Positions 27,127-35,692 of a stretch of 64,000 nucleotides of DNA are shown here, one piece after another (within the stretch, counting starts at the first letter, position 1; every line of letters starts with the position of its first letter). The notes under the pieces were generated by a model. It did not search any database, was not told the origin of the DNA, and was given only the letters and a program-made list of their open reading frames with translations. Source of the DNA: Agrobacterium vitis (GTDB taxonomy: Bacteria > Pseudomonadota > Alphaproteobacteria > Rhizobiales > Rhizobiaceae); contig NZ_AP023275.1 in the NCBI RefSeq assembly GCF_013426735.1, positions 62,001 to 126,000 of the forward strand, given 5' to 3'. The translations under genes were made by a program, and so were the position numbers.

Positions 27127-28016
27127 CTACAGCCGCGCCGCTGAGGCCGGGTCGATTGCTTTGACTTCTACGGCCACGTTCATTAACAGGAAGGCGTTCG
27201 ACCCGCCTATGAAACTCCCTGAAACCGGAACGGCGTGGGCGATGTCGCGGGTCACCGCGACTGGGATGAGGTTGGCGCCGCCCATGCTGCGGTTCGTCGG
27301 GTCGAGTGTGATCCAGCCGGCGCCGGGGACGAAGACCTCCGCCCAGGCATGCGTCGATCCACTATCGGTCGATCCTGTGAGTGCTCTGTTCGGATTGAAC
27401 AGATAGCCTGAAACGATGCGAGCGCCGAAACCCAGGCTGCGCACAGCCTCTGCGAACAAAACGGCAAAATCCCTGCAGGAGTCCCAACCCCGATCGAGGG
27501 TCGTCAGCGGCGCCTGCGTGCCTTCCTCTTCCCGGCTCTGGTACGAGATAGAAGACGCGATGCCCAGACTGATGTCTTTGAGGAGGGACAGGGTATCCGT
27601 CGGTTCGCCAGCGACGAACCCGCGCACCCACGTTCGAAGCCGCTGGTCGACATCGTCAAATTGTTGAACCGCGAGAGCTCCGAGATCAGTCCAGTCACGA
27701 TCGGCGTAGAGGAATGGGTAGTTGATCGCAGACGCTGCGATGTCGAACACGGGCCATGCCGACGCAGTCAGGTCGACGGTCGCCAGACTGTCCACCACGA
27801 GGCTGTCACTGTGGGTCCGAAACGTCGCCGAAGCGATCGCGTTTCCGAATACGTCGTCGACCAGCTCAGTTCAGCCTCAGGAGACGTCGAGATGTCATGG
27901 CCCAGCAGCTTCAGCTCCCGGCCCTCTCCGGGCCGGAGCATAAGGCGGTGCACCAGCAGCGATACGTCCTCTCGAAAACTGTAGGTCGTGCGGTGATGAA
28001 TGGTGAGCATCGGCAT
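27127..28016 (-). pseudogene. Transglutaminase-like cysteine peptidase, frameshifted
   Basis: The N-terminal part (MLTIHHRTTYSFREDVSLLV, RLMLRPGEGRELKLL) and the main part (WDSCRDFAVLFAEAVRSLGF with the catalytic Cys, HAWAEVFVPGAGWITLDPTN with the His and Asp) are in different frames. They join near 27862-27868, where the frame should read VFGNAIASATFRTHSD. One or two bases are gained or lost there. Both halves together have the length and order of bacterial transglutaminase-like proteins with an N-terminal beta domain. It is transcribed toward an empty region. Confidence 0.8.
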
Positions 28017-28109
28017 GGAACAGACCTCCTCGGGCCATGGTGAGGCAGACCGTTGCTGGGAAACACGATGAACGCGATCCGTGTCTTCGACACACTGCGC
28101 CAGCCTAAA

Positions 28110-29210
28110 TTATCGAATTAGCCCTGCGGCGCGAAGCGCGTCGTTGATAACCTTGCCGACGCCGTGATCATGTCGATCGCCGACGTTATTCACAGCGCCT
28201 GGTTTTGCATATGCCATTGCCTTGGCGATAACATTTTCAATGCCTGAGGGAATCGCGTCGTGCTTCAAGTCAGGGTTGAATACCGCCTCGGTTGCGGCGA
28301 CATCGGCATCGTCGGCAAGGCCCCATGTCCTGGCAATGCGCGTCGTCGAAGAAATTCCGGCCTCCAGCATGAACGGTCCGGAGTGCCCCAACGGGGCTTT
28401 GGCTGCGAACGACAGGGGAACACCGTGCGCCATTCCCTTGATGAGATAAACCTCCATGACCGCTTTGCCGCTTTCATCGAGCCAGGCCTTACGGCTGTGG
28501 CCATTGACGGACTCGATCAAGTCCGGTGTCGCGGAGATCTGATGCATGCCGCCCCACTGATGGGCAATCTGCTCGGCATTGATCGGCTTGACCGTCTGGT
28601 CGTGCGTCCCGTGCCAGACAGAAATCGGCGGCCATGAACCCCAGCTGGAAGCTGCGGACATCAGGGCCGATTGAAGCTGACTTTCGCTCGGCGGGTTATG
28701 GCCCCGCATCCGTTCGAAAGCCTGACCCACTCCTGAGGCCGTTCCGTAAGGAAGCCCGCCAATGATCGCGCCGCCGGCAAACAATTCGGGATAGGTCGCC
28801 AGCATGACGTTCGCCATCGCGCCTCCGGCCGACAGTCCCGTGATGAAGACACGTTCAGGATCTATCCCCTGCGACTCGATGACGTGCCCGATCATCTCCC
28901 GGATCGCAAGAGCTTCGCCCTGATCACGCCGGGTGTCGCCCGGCTCGAACCAGTTGAAACACAGATTGGCGTTATTGGCGCGCTGCTGCTCCGGAAACAG
29001 GACCGCGAATCCCTTCTCTTCCGACAGCTTCGACCAACCGGAGCCATGATCATAAGCTGCAGCGTTCTGCGTGCACCCGTGTAGGACGACGACGAGCGGT
29101 GTTTTCGGAGCCAGGATGGTCGGCAGATAAAGCCAGCACTTCAGCTTACCGGGGTTCGCTCCGAAGTTTTTCACTTCGATCAGTTGCCGTGAATTGGAGG
29201 TTAACGTCAC
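28110..29210 (-). CDS. PHB-depolymerase-family esterase
   Basis: 366 residues with an alpha/beta-hydrolase fold. The segment VVVLHGCTQNAAAYDHGSGW carries the oxyanion-hole HGCTQ. The nucleophile Ser127 lies in GLSAGGAM, and ISVWHGTHDQTVKP and IKGMAHGVPL carry the likely Asp and His. No clear signal peptide is seen, so it is probably intracellular. The family hydrolyses short-chain polyhydroxyalkanoates or other esters. The start MTLTSNSRQLIEVKNFGANP has GGAG upstream on the minus strand. Confidence 0.85.
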   Translation of the reverse strand: MTLTSNSRQLIEVKNFGANPGKLKCWLYLPTILAPKTPLVVVLHGCTQNAAAYDHGSGWSKLSEEKGFAVLFPEQQRANNANLCFNWFEPGDTRRDQGEALAIREMIGHVIESQGIDPERVFITGLSAGGAMANVMLATYPELFAGGAIIGGLPYGTASGVGQAFERMRGHNPPSESQLQSALMSAASSWGSWPPISVWHGTHDQTVKPINAEQIAHQWGGMHQISATPDLIESVNGHSRKAWLDESGKAVMEVYLIKGMAHGVPLSFAAKAPLGHSGPFMLEAGISSTTRIARTWGLADDADVAATEAVFNPDLKHDAIPSGIENVIAKAMAYAKPGAVNNVGDRHDHGVGKVINDALRAAGLIR

Positions 29211-29309
29211 TTCCGTCTCCTTTGCCCGTCTTGGCTCAAGGACTATAAGTGGGTACGAATGCTGCGCTGCACAAATTTTTTCGAGAGGAGATTAAACCGA
29301 GCGACTCGC

Positions 29310-29569
29310 TCAAACGAATTGCCGGTCACTGATCGCTTCCTTGACCGTGGCCGAGTCGAAAAGCTGGGCGACCGGTTTGGTCCGCGTTGCTTCCAGTTCG
29401 ACGGCTTCGCCGTCCGGAGGTAATAGATGGCGGTGGCGCGGCGCAAATCGACCGCATAGCCGTCAAAGCCGGCCTCGATCAGTGTGCCGACGATCTGCGG
29501 GAAGGTCATGGTGCCCGATTCCGCGCCCTCAAGGCAAGTGCGGGCCACATTTTCCCATTTGGTCGTCAT
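29310..29569 (-). pseudogene. DUF1398-like (YbcV-type) protein, one-base frameshift
   Basis: It starts MTTKWENVARTCLEGAESGT and continues TFPQIVGTLIEAGFDGYAVD. After YYL near 29419 the expected frame PDGEAVELEATRTKPVAQLF down to a stop at 29310 is reached only by adding one base to the CCGG run. Without correction the frame runs to 29243 with unrelated residues. The function of the family is unknown. It follows a MarR gene on the same strand after 40 bases, probably as one operon. Confidence 0.7.
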
Positions 29570-29609
29570 GTCAGTGTCCTTTCGTGGTGAGATGTGAGGG
29601 TGTCCGTCA

Positions 29610-30071
29610 TCAATAGACGGGCATGGATTTGAGACCGTGTTTCTCTACGATCTCCCGCAGGGTGCAGAGCAGAACCGCGCGGTCATCCGGTGCCAGGTGA
29701 TCGAAGAATTCGGCATCGTTGAGGTCGGCCAGCGCCGCCAGTTTCGGCACAAGGGCGCGGCCAGCGGACGCGAGTGAAAGCGTCTGGGCCCGCCCGTCCT
29801 CCGGATCGGCGACGCGCACCAGCATCGATTTGGCGATCAGCCGGTCGGCCAGCTTTGAGATGGCGCCGCGTGTCATGCCCATACGCTCAGCCAGACGGCT
29901 CGGAGCAAGGGCTTCGTCCTCCAGTAGATGGCGCATCAACACCCATTCCGCCACCGTCACACCATGCGCCTCAACCTTGCGGGCAAAGGCTTGCGAGACG
30001 TGGTTGGAGACGTGGCGTAGCCAGTAGCCGAGATGGGCGGTCAAGTCCGACGCGGGTTGGATTGACGGCAT
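29610..30071 (-). CDS. MarR-family transcriptional regulator
   Basis: 153 residues starting MPSIQPASDLTAHLGYWLRH. The winged helix is clear: VAEWVLMRHLLEDEALAPSR, MGMTRGAISKLADRLIAKSM, then the wing VRVADPEDGRAQTLSL. A perfect 17-base palindrome overlaps its promoter. It probably represses itself and the downstream DUF1398-like gene, with relief by a ligand that cannot be told from sequence. Confidence 0.92.
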   Translation of the reverse strand: MPSIQPASDLTAHLGYWLRHVSNHVSQAFARKVEAHGVTVAEWVLMRHLLEDEALAPSRLAERMGMTRGAISKLADRLIAKSMLVRVADPEDGRAQTLSLASAGRALVPKLAALADLNDAEFFDHLAPDDRAVLLCTLREIVEKHGLKSMPVY

Positions 30072-30083
30072 GGGGCTCTCCAG

Positions 30084-30127
30084 TGATTGACAAGGAAACT
30101 ATATCAGGAAAGTTTCCTTGTCAATCA
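30084..30127 (-). promoter_or_regulatory. MarR operator/promoter with 17-base perfect arms
   Basis: The arms 30084-30100 and 30111-30127 are exact reverse complements (TGATTGACAAGGAAACT and complement) around 10 bases. Reading toward the MarR gene, TTGACA inside the first arm and TATAGT 15 bases later resemble -35 and -10 elements, so a bound MarR dimer would block transcription. Confidence 0.8.
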
Positions 30128-30504
30128 TACTCTTGTGCAGACGGCGCCGCGGTCTGCCTTTGATACAGCGGGCGAGTGATACAGCGGGCGAGGCTTCAAG
30201 ACCGAAGAGAATGAGGTGTTTCTGCACAGGCTGCCCCGCGACGCCCCATCAGCCTCTTACCGGGGTTCCTTGGGAAGAACGATATGATCCACTCGTGGTG
30301 CAATGAGTCGCAAGTGAATTGGTTCAAGGCTCATATCCCGTGTATTCGCGACAGACTTCAAACGTGAAATGGCAAAGGAGTTCGCGCCAACCGCCCTCGC
30401 GGGCACGGAAGTCGAAAAATCATGATCCAAGACATGATCGAAGATGACAGCCTGATCCGCATCAAGATGCCTGTGACCTAGGCTGACCGACTCACGGTCT
30501 ACGA
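30128..30504. other. Intergenic DNA with a 16-bp tandem duplication
   Basis: A perfect direct repeat TGATACAGCGGGCGAG occurs twice in tandem at 30161-30176 and 30177-30192. No gene was recognised in the rest of the region, and short frames there have no family features. Confidence 0.55.
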
Positions 30505-30765
30505 TGCCGAAACTCGGCAGAAGCGCTGAACGTGCTGCTGCGGCATCCGAAAATCAACATGCTGTTCACCGATGTTGATATGCCAGGCGACATGGATGGC
30601 TTGAAACTCGCCGCCTCGGTCCGAAATCGCTGGCCGCCCATCCGACTTATCGTCACGTCTGCATTGCGCGCCGTCACCTCCGCTTCGTTGCCGGTTCCCG
30701 CGCGGTTTTTCCCCACGCCTTACAACACCCAAGCGGTAATGCGTCCGATGCGGGAGATGGGGCTT
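30505..30765 (+). pseudogene. Response-regulator receiver domain, N-terminally truncated
   Basis: The frame reads SAEALNVLLRHPKINMLFTD, then VDMPGDMDGLKLAASVRNRW, ending near PTPYNTQAVM. This is the middle and end of a receiver domain with the phosphorylated Asp in FTDVDMPG. The acidic N-terminal VVDDE-type segment is missing or out of frame, and the conserved Lys before Pro is Thr (FFPTPY). It is probably a relic related to the regulator at 35283. Confidence 0.55.
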
Positions 30766-30992
30766 AATTCTGGCTGCCAGATGGAGAGGTTTGCGGCTGG
30801 AGCGGCGAGACTAACGGTTTCCGATACGGTCCTCAACACCCAGTTGATATCGAAGACGAACGCCGCGAAGGCGCCGTCCGCAAGGATGGCACGCTCGGTA
30901 TCCGTCGGGACTGATCTATCCATGCAAAAGCATGAGAGCGGCGGTGTCACCCCACACTGCCATTCTCATTTACGGCGCGCGGTAGCCCAAGC
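30766..30992. other. No confident gene
   Basis: A 76-residue frame on the minus strand (30720-30950, containing AILADGAFAAFVFDINWVLR) is protein-like in composition but has no recognised family and overlaps the receiver relic. It is left unassigned. Confidence 0.3.
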
Positions 30993-31017
30993 GGAACATC
31001 GACGACATTTGCGAGTT
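30993..31017 (+). promoter_or_regulatory. Candidate EcfG-type promoter
   Basis: GGAAC at 30993-30997, 16 bases, then AGTT at 31014-31017, one mismatch from the EcfG consensus. It lies 41 bases before the ATG of the YrzE-like gene and may drive that gene and the DUF892 gene. Confidence 0.4.
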
Positions 31018-31058
31018 ATGGTGGCACTCACGATCCCGTGAACACCTAAGGGGCCACC

Positions 31059-31973
31059 ATGACCGAACCCGTTTCTACTCACCTCTCGCGCGATATCGCC
31101 TATGGCGTCGATGGCGGATCGACCGCAGCGCTCTACAAAGTCTCGTGGGGCGCCATCCTTGCTGGCGTTTTCGTCGGACTGGCTGTCCAGTTTCTTCTCA
31201 ACCTCCTTGGCGTGGGTATCGGCGCAGCGGTTATCGACCCGGCGCGTTACGATAACCCCGATGCCAGCACATTCTCGATCGCCGGCGGTCTGTGGTTTGT
31301 GGTCGCCGGTCTGATCGCCTCCTTCGTCGGTGGCTACATCGCCAGCCGTCTTTGCGGCCGTCCGAGCAATTCGACCGGCGGCTACCAGGGTCTGACCACC
31401 TGGGCGGTGACCACGCTGGTTATTCTCTATTTGCTGACCACCTCCGTCGGCGCTCTGGTCGGCGGTGCGTTCAGCGGTCTGTCGAGCATTGTCAGCGGCG
31501 TTGGCAGCACGACGGCGACAGCGGTGACCGCAGCAGCCCCAGCGATGGCCAACTCGGCAAACCCAATGGCCGGGATTGAACAGCAGATCCGCGATGCCTC
31601 GGGCGGCAATGATCCGGAAGCGCTGCGCAATGCTGCCATCTCCGCAGTTCAGGCCGCCGTCACCGGCGACACTGCAAAGGCCGACGATGCCCGCAACCGT
31701 GCCGCGGACGCGATCGCCAAGGCCCAGAACATTCCGGTTGATCAGGCCCGCACTCAGGTCGATCAGTACATGAAGACTTATAATGACAACGTGCAGGCTG
31801 CCAAGGCCCAGGCGTTTGAAGCTGCACAGACCGCGACCAAAGCCGTCTCGGCCGGTGCGATCCTCGGCTTCATTGCTCTCCTGATCGGTGCAATCGCCGC
31901 CTGGTTCGGTGGGGTCTACGGCACCAAGCATAACCTTTATGCCACCGAGACCTCCGTTCGCCACGTCCGTTAA
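31059..31973 (+). CDS. YrzE/PhnA-like four-helix membrane protein
   Basis: 304 residues with AAGGGG before the ATG. Hydrophobic segments are at about 25-55, 72-95, 105-135 and 265-292. Between the third and fourth lies a soluble Ala-rich helical region of about 130 residues with NPMAGIEQQIRDASGGNDPE and AADAIAKAQNIPVDQARTQV. It resembles membrane proteins annotated as PhnA-like or YrzE in rhizobia. The function is unknown. It is followed after 63 bases by a DUF892 ferritin-like gene, a common stress-gene pairing. Confidence 0.65.
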   Translation: MTEPVSTHLSRDIAYGVDGGSTAALYKVSWGAILAGVFVGLAVQFLLNLLGVGIGAAVIDPARYDNPDASTFSIAGGLWFVVAGLIASFVGGYIASRLCGRPSNSTGGYQGLTTWAVTTLVILYLLTTSVGALVGGAFSGLSSIVSGVGSTTATAVTAAAPAMANSANPMAGIEQQIRDASGGNDPEALRNAAISAVQAAVTGDTAKADDARNRAADAIAKAQNIPVDQARTQVDQYMKTYNDNVQAAKAQAFEAAQTATKAVSAGAILGFIALLIGAIAAWFGGVYGTKHNLYATETSVRHVR

Positions 31974-32036
31974 CCTTGCCGGCCCTCTCCACAAAGGGTT
32001 GGCTTCTTTTTTCCTCTCATCATTTGGAGCGCCATC

Positions 32037-32534
32037 ATGGCCAAAGCTATCAAAACCCTCGACGAACTGTTTCACGACACGTTGAAAGACGTCTACTTCG
32101 CCGAGAACAAGATTGTCGAAACCCTTCCAAAGCTGCACAAGGCTGCCAAGAGCAAGCAGCTCAAGGACGCTTTCGAAAAGCACATCGGCGAGACCAAGGT
32201 CCACGTCGAGCGTCTGGAGCAAGTCTTCAAGATCATCGGCAAGAAGCCTGAAGCCAAGACCTGCGATGCGATTCTGGGCATCACCGACGAGGGAGACGAA
32301 ATCCTGGAAGAATACGAAGGTTCTCCCGCCCTCGACGCCGGTCTGCTTGCCGCCGCACAGGCGGTCGAGCATTACGAGATGTCACGCTACGGCACCCTGC
32401 GCACCTGGGCGCTTGAGCTTGGCCTGAAGGATGCAGCCAAACTGCTACAGACGACGCTCGACGAGGAACAGGCGACCGATATTGCGTTGACTGGTATCGC
32501 CACCTCTGTCGTCAATCAGAAGGCAGAAGGCTGA
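32037..32534 (+). CDS. DUF892 (YciE/YciF) ferritin-like protein
   Basis: 165 residues starting MAKAIKTLDELFHDTLKDVY. It has the four-helix bundle typical of the YciE/YciF family, with metal-ligand candidates in DVYFAENKIVE, KHIGETKVHVERLE, QAVEHYEMSRY and LDEEQATD. Members are induced by osmotic and general stress and may bind a di-metal centre. TTTGGAGC precedes the ATG. Confidence 0.9.
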   Translation: MAKAIKTLDELFHDTLKDVYFAENKIVETLPKLHKAAKSKQLKDAFEKHIGETKVHVERLEQVFKIIGKKPEAKTCDAILGITDEGDEILEEYEGSPALDAGLLAAAQAVEHYEMSRYGTLRTWALELGLKDAAKLLQTTLDEEQATDIALTGIATSVVNQKAEG

Positions 32535-32627
32535 GGCGAATTTCCGACTTTCGCAGCCGAGGCGGGGTTCCGCTCCGCTTCGGCCTAATACCGTCTAACG
32601 ATCTCCTCTCGGCGTTGGAAGTAATCA

Positions 32628-32909
32628 ATGGCATTGGTTCTGCGAGATCTTCCGGCCTTCATTGCCGACGAAAATGCGCATATTCCGATGCGCGACAGGC
32701 ATGTAAACTGGCTGGTCATTGTGACACGGGAGGCTCTTGGACAGAGCGGCTGGAGCGCGAACGCGCCGGATAGAGAGCTGTCGCCATTATTGCCAATGTT
32801 CCAGGTGATAGCCACATACAAACTTGAGCACTGGCTTACCGGCGAAGAGGCGACGATCTGGCTCCTTGAGCAAGACATTATCGATGGGCGGTCCAGGCCA
32901 CGCAACTGA
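32628..32909 (+). CDS. Small hypothetical protein
   Basis: 93 residues starting MALVLRDLPAFIADENAHIP. The segment RHVNWLVIVTREALGQSGWS and the C-terminal YKLEHWLTGEEATIWLLEQD look like a folded domain. No family was recognised. It follows the DUF892 gene after 93 bases on the same strand. Confidence 0.5.
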   Translation: MALVLRDLPAFIADENAHIPMRDRHVNWLVIVTREALGQSGWSANAPDRELSPLLPMFQVIATYKLEHWLTGEEATIWLLEQDIIDGRSRPRN

Positions 32910-33020
32910 TCGGATGTCCATCAGATTCTACACATCAGCGGCATCGTCAGCCTCTAGCAGGCACTTGATGCGCCGGAAACCGCAGCTAGTCTTTACTCAG
33001 CTCGAGCTGGTGAGGCTGTC

Positions 33021-33766
33021 ATGAACCAAGTCGACAAGGAGGCAATCGCTTCTTTGCTGCGAGATATCGCCGAATGGCACGACGTCAGCCGGGAGGCGGT
33101 CGAACAACTGTTTGCCGGCTTGTCGCAGGTGGTGGCGTTCAAGGGCAGTTCAATCATCCGAAGTTCGGCGGCATGGGTCAGTGGTCGCAGGGCGGCATGC
33201 TTGTGATCGGCGACATGTTCAATCATAACCTCAAGGCGACGGTGGCGGCTCTCTGCGCCGCCCTCGCCGAGCTTGCCCGCCACGCGGCGGATGCGCAGCA
33301 GAGACCGGCGCAACATCAGGCTCAGTATCAGGTTCGCGGCGGAGAGGATCTTCGCATTGCGACCCCCCAGCGAATTGGTGGTCGAAGGAGTTGGGTACGC
33401 CGTCGGCGACGGGAGCTCAGAACGATATGCGCTACGCCTTCTTCCCGCGAGCAGTCGGCTCGCTCTGTCGCTAGGTGGCCAAGTCACGGCTTACGACACC
33501 CGAGATCATCTCATCAACGGAGTCTCGCAGCAACAGTCGGGCGCTCAAATCGTGACGTTCAGCTCGCAACATGGGCCGATAGACCTGTCACAGCTGGCAT
33601 CGAAAGATGCCTGGTCAGCAGTCGAGTAGTCCAGCCCGCAGCGCCGCGAATGCCGAAGAGGATATCTTCGAAAAAATCGAGCGGCTTGCCTCGCTCCATG
33701 CGGAAGGGCATTCTGACGGACACGGAAGTCGAAGCGAAGAAGAGCGAACTTCTCGCTCGCCTGTAG
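33021..33766 (+). pseudogene. SHOCT-domain protein with several frameshifts
   Basis: Pieces of one protein appear in order in different frames: MNQVDKEAIASLLRDIAEWH, then QFNHPKFGGMGQWSQGGMLV and IGDMFNHNLKATVAALCAAL, then LALSLGGQVTAYDTRDHLIN and QQQSGAQIVTFSSQHGPIDL, and finally KGILTDTEVEAKKSELLARL. The last is a SHOCT motif. At least three indels (near 33155, 33300-33420 and 33630-33700) are needed to connect them. The protein family is of unknown function. Confidence 0.75.
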
Positions 33767-33819
33767 AAGTGCCTGAAGCCTCGCGACCAGGGGTGCACTG
33801 CCGAAACAAGGGGGCGACA

Positions 33820-34680
33820 ATGACGGTACGTTATAAGCTCGGCTGCGAACTATCCTACGAGGTCAAGAGCCCGACCACTTTCATCTTCAATCTGGAGGTC
33901 GCCAGGCTCATCCGCCACCACAACCTGGTCGAACAGCTGACCATCAGTCCGGATCTGTCACGGCGGATCTATATCGTGCCCGATGTTCGCAACCGGTATT
34001 TCAGCGTCAACGCGGATCTTGGAGCTCTGCAGATCCGCTATAAGGCTGAAGTGACACTTGAGGTTTTCCGGGCGGACCCGCCAGTATCAACGAAACGCCT
34101 CTGACGGAAATGCCGCTCGACATCATCCCGTTTCTGCTGCCATCTCGATATGTCTCGTCGACTCGCCGCCTTTGCCGAGCGCGAGTTTGCGAGCCTCCCG
34201 AAAGGCCATCGACGGGTCACGGCGATCTGCAACTGGATCTATGACAATATCGACTATCAGCGCGGATCGTCGAACGAGCAGACCACGGCAGACGAAAGTC
34301 TCTTGAACCGGGCGGGGGTCTGCCGAGACTTCGCCCATATCGGAATTGCCTTCTGCCGCGCGCTGGCTATACGGGCCCGCTTCGTCAGCTGTTATGCCTA
34401 CGGCCTTGAGCCGTGTGATTTCCACGCCGTCTTCGAGGCGTATCTCGAGGGTCGGTGGTGGCTGTTCGACGCGACGCGGCAAGCCAACCTCGATGGTCTG
34501 GTCAGGAATGGCGTCGGCCGCGACGCCGCCGAAATCGCCTTTGCCTCTCCATTTGGCGAAATGGAGGCGGGACCGGTGAAGATTACCATCGAGCATGCCG
34601 ACGGATCGCCAGAAGCTCCGGGCCGGACAAATGATGCGATTTCAATGGAGGAGCCAGGGCCCAATGCCGGTGCGAACTGA
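33820..34680 (+). pseudogene. Second transglutaminase-like protein, frameshifted
   Basis: The first part (MTVRYKLGCELSYEVKSPTT, RRIYIVPDVRNRYFSV) ends early at 34104. The second, in another frame, continues ASINETPLTEMPLDIIPFLL, then NRAGVCRDFAHIGIAFCRAL with the catalytic Cys, and CDFHAVFEAYLEGRWWLFDA with the His and Asp. A one-base change near 34078-34083 separates them. All catalytic residues are encoded. The lesion resembles that of the other transglutaminase at 27127. Confidence 0.8.
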
Positions 34681-34816
34681 AGGCGCGACCGTACCCGCAT
34701 CAGTCTCGTAGAGTGCTCGCGATTTCATCCGGTTGCTTGCGAACACGTATCATTACCGCTGAAATTCGAACCCGGCGCCGCCCGCAAAACACCACTTAAT
34801 GCCACGTTAGCACCAC

Positions 34817-35288
34817 ATGAACACCGGCCGGCGGAGCGTCGACGATCTTTATGTAATTACGCTGACAATTCTCGGTTTGTCATCCTGATGACGGCCTGGT
34901 TGCCGATGGTGCTGCGACGACTTCCGCTGTCGCTGCCAATTTTCTGCCTTGCGATCGGCGCCGTGCTGGCATGGTCGCCGTTCCGCTGCTGCCGCGTTTC
35001 AATCCGCTCGACAACAGGGTGTTTACCGAGCGCCTGACCGAGGTCGTCGTCATCGTCGCCTTAATGGGGGCGGGCTTGAAGATCGATCGCCGCATCGGAT
35101 GGCGGTCCTGGGCAATGACCTGGAGACTTCTCGGGAGCGCGATGCCACTGACGATTGTAGCGATCATGCTGCTCGGTTCCTGGATTCGGGATCCCGGTTT
35201 GGCGTCCGCGCTGTTGTTAGGCGCATCGCTCGCTCCGACAGACCCGGTTCTGGCCACCGGAACTCGACGACAGCATTTTCGCTCATGA
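34817..35288 (+). pseudogene. CPA1-type Na+/H+ antiporter, N-terminal part, frameshifted
   Basis: The pieces are MTAWLPMVLRRLPLSLPIFC, VFTERLTEVVVIVALMGAGL, KIDRRIGWRSWAMTWRLLGS and ALLLGASLAPTDPVLAT, the last being a signature of NhaP-type antiporters. Frameshifts occur near 34880 and 34975. The protein ends at 35288 after about 135 residues, whereas the family has 400 or more. The 3' part was replaced by the convergent response-regulator gene. Confidence 0.75.
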
Positions 35289-35681
35289 GTTCGACGATTG
35301 CTGGCCGTGGTTGCGCAAAACCTCTCGGACCAACTCAGCGGAGATGGGCTTCGCAATAAAGCTGGCGTTGCTTGGCAGGTCATTTGGCCCCGGACGCGCC
35401 GCTGCCGAGGCGACGACAACCTGAATATGCGGCCACCGCTCTCCAACCATGCGGGCAAGCTCGAAGCCGTTGAGTTGTCCGGGCATCTGGACGTCGGTAA
35501 ACAGAAGCTGGAGGCTCGGATGGCTTTTGAGGAACGCAAAGGCCTCGTCAGCGGTGGATGCTTCGATCACCGCGTATCTTTCGTCGCTGATCATGTCGGA
35601 CGTATCCATCAGGATGAGCGGTTCGTCATCGACGACGAGGGCGATGGGCTGACGTAAGTTCGCAAATTCGGCATTTTCCAT
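35283..35681 (-). CDS. Single-domain response regulator
   Basis: 132 residues: a complete receiver domain with acidic pair Asp18-Asp19 in VVDDEPLIL, phosphorylation site Asp63 in FTDVQMPG, and Lys in FIAKPIS. No output domain. The start MENAEFANLRQPIALVV lies 11 bases from the end of IS6 copy C, so its native promoter and perhaps an upstream kinase gene have been cut off. Such regulators in rhizobia often pair with HWE or PAS kinases. Confidence 0.85.
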   Translation of the reverse strand: MENAEFANLRQPIALVVDDEPLILMDTSDMISDERYAVIEASTADEAFAFLKSHPSLQLLFTDVQMPGQLNGFELARMVGERWPHIQVVVASAAARPGPNDLPSNASFIAKPISAELVREVLRNHGQQSSNS

Positions 35682-35692
35682 GAACCTAAAGG

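Noticed and set aside
30966..32372. 468-codon minus-strand frame
   Set aside because: Antisense to the YrzE-like and DUF892 genes; its Gly/Arg/His-rich composition is typical of a shadow frame in GC-rich DNA.
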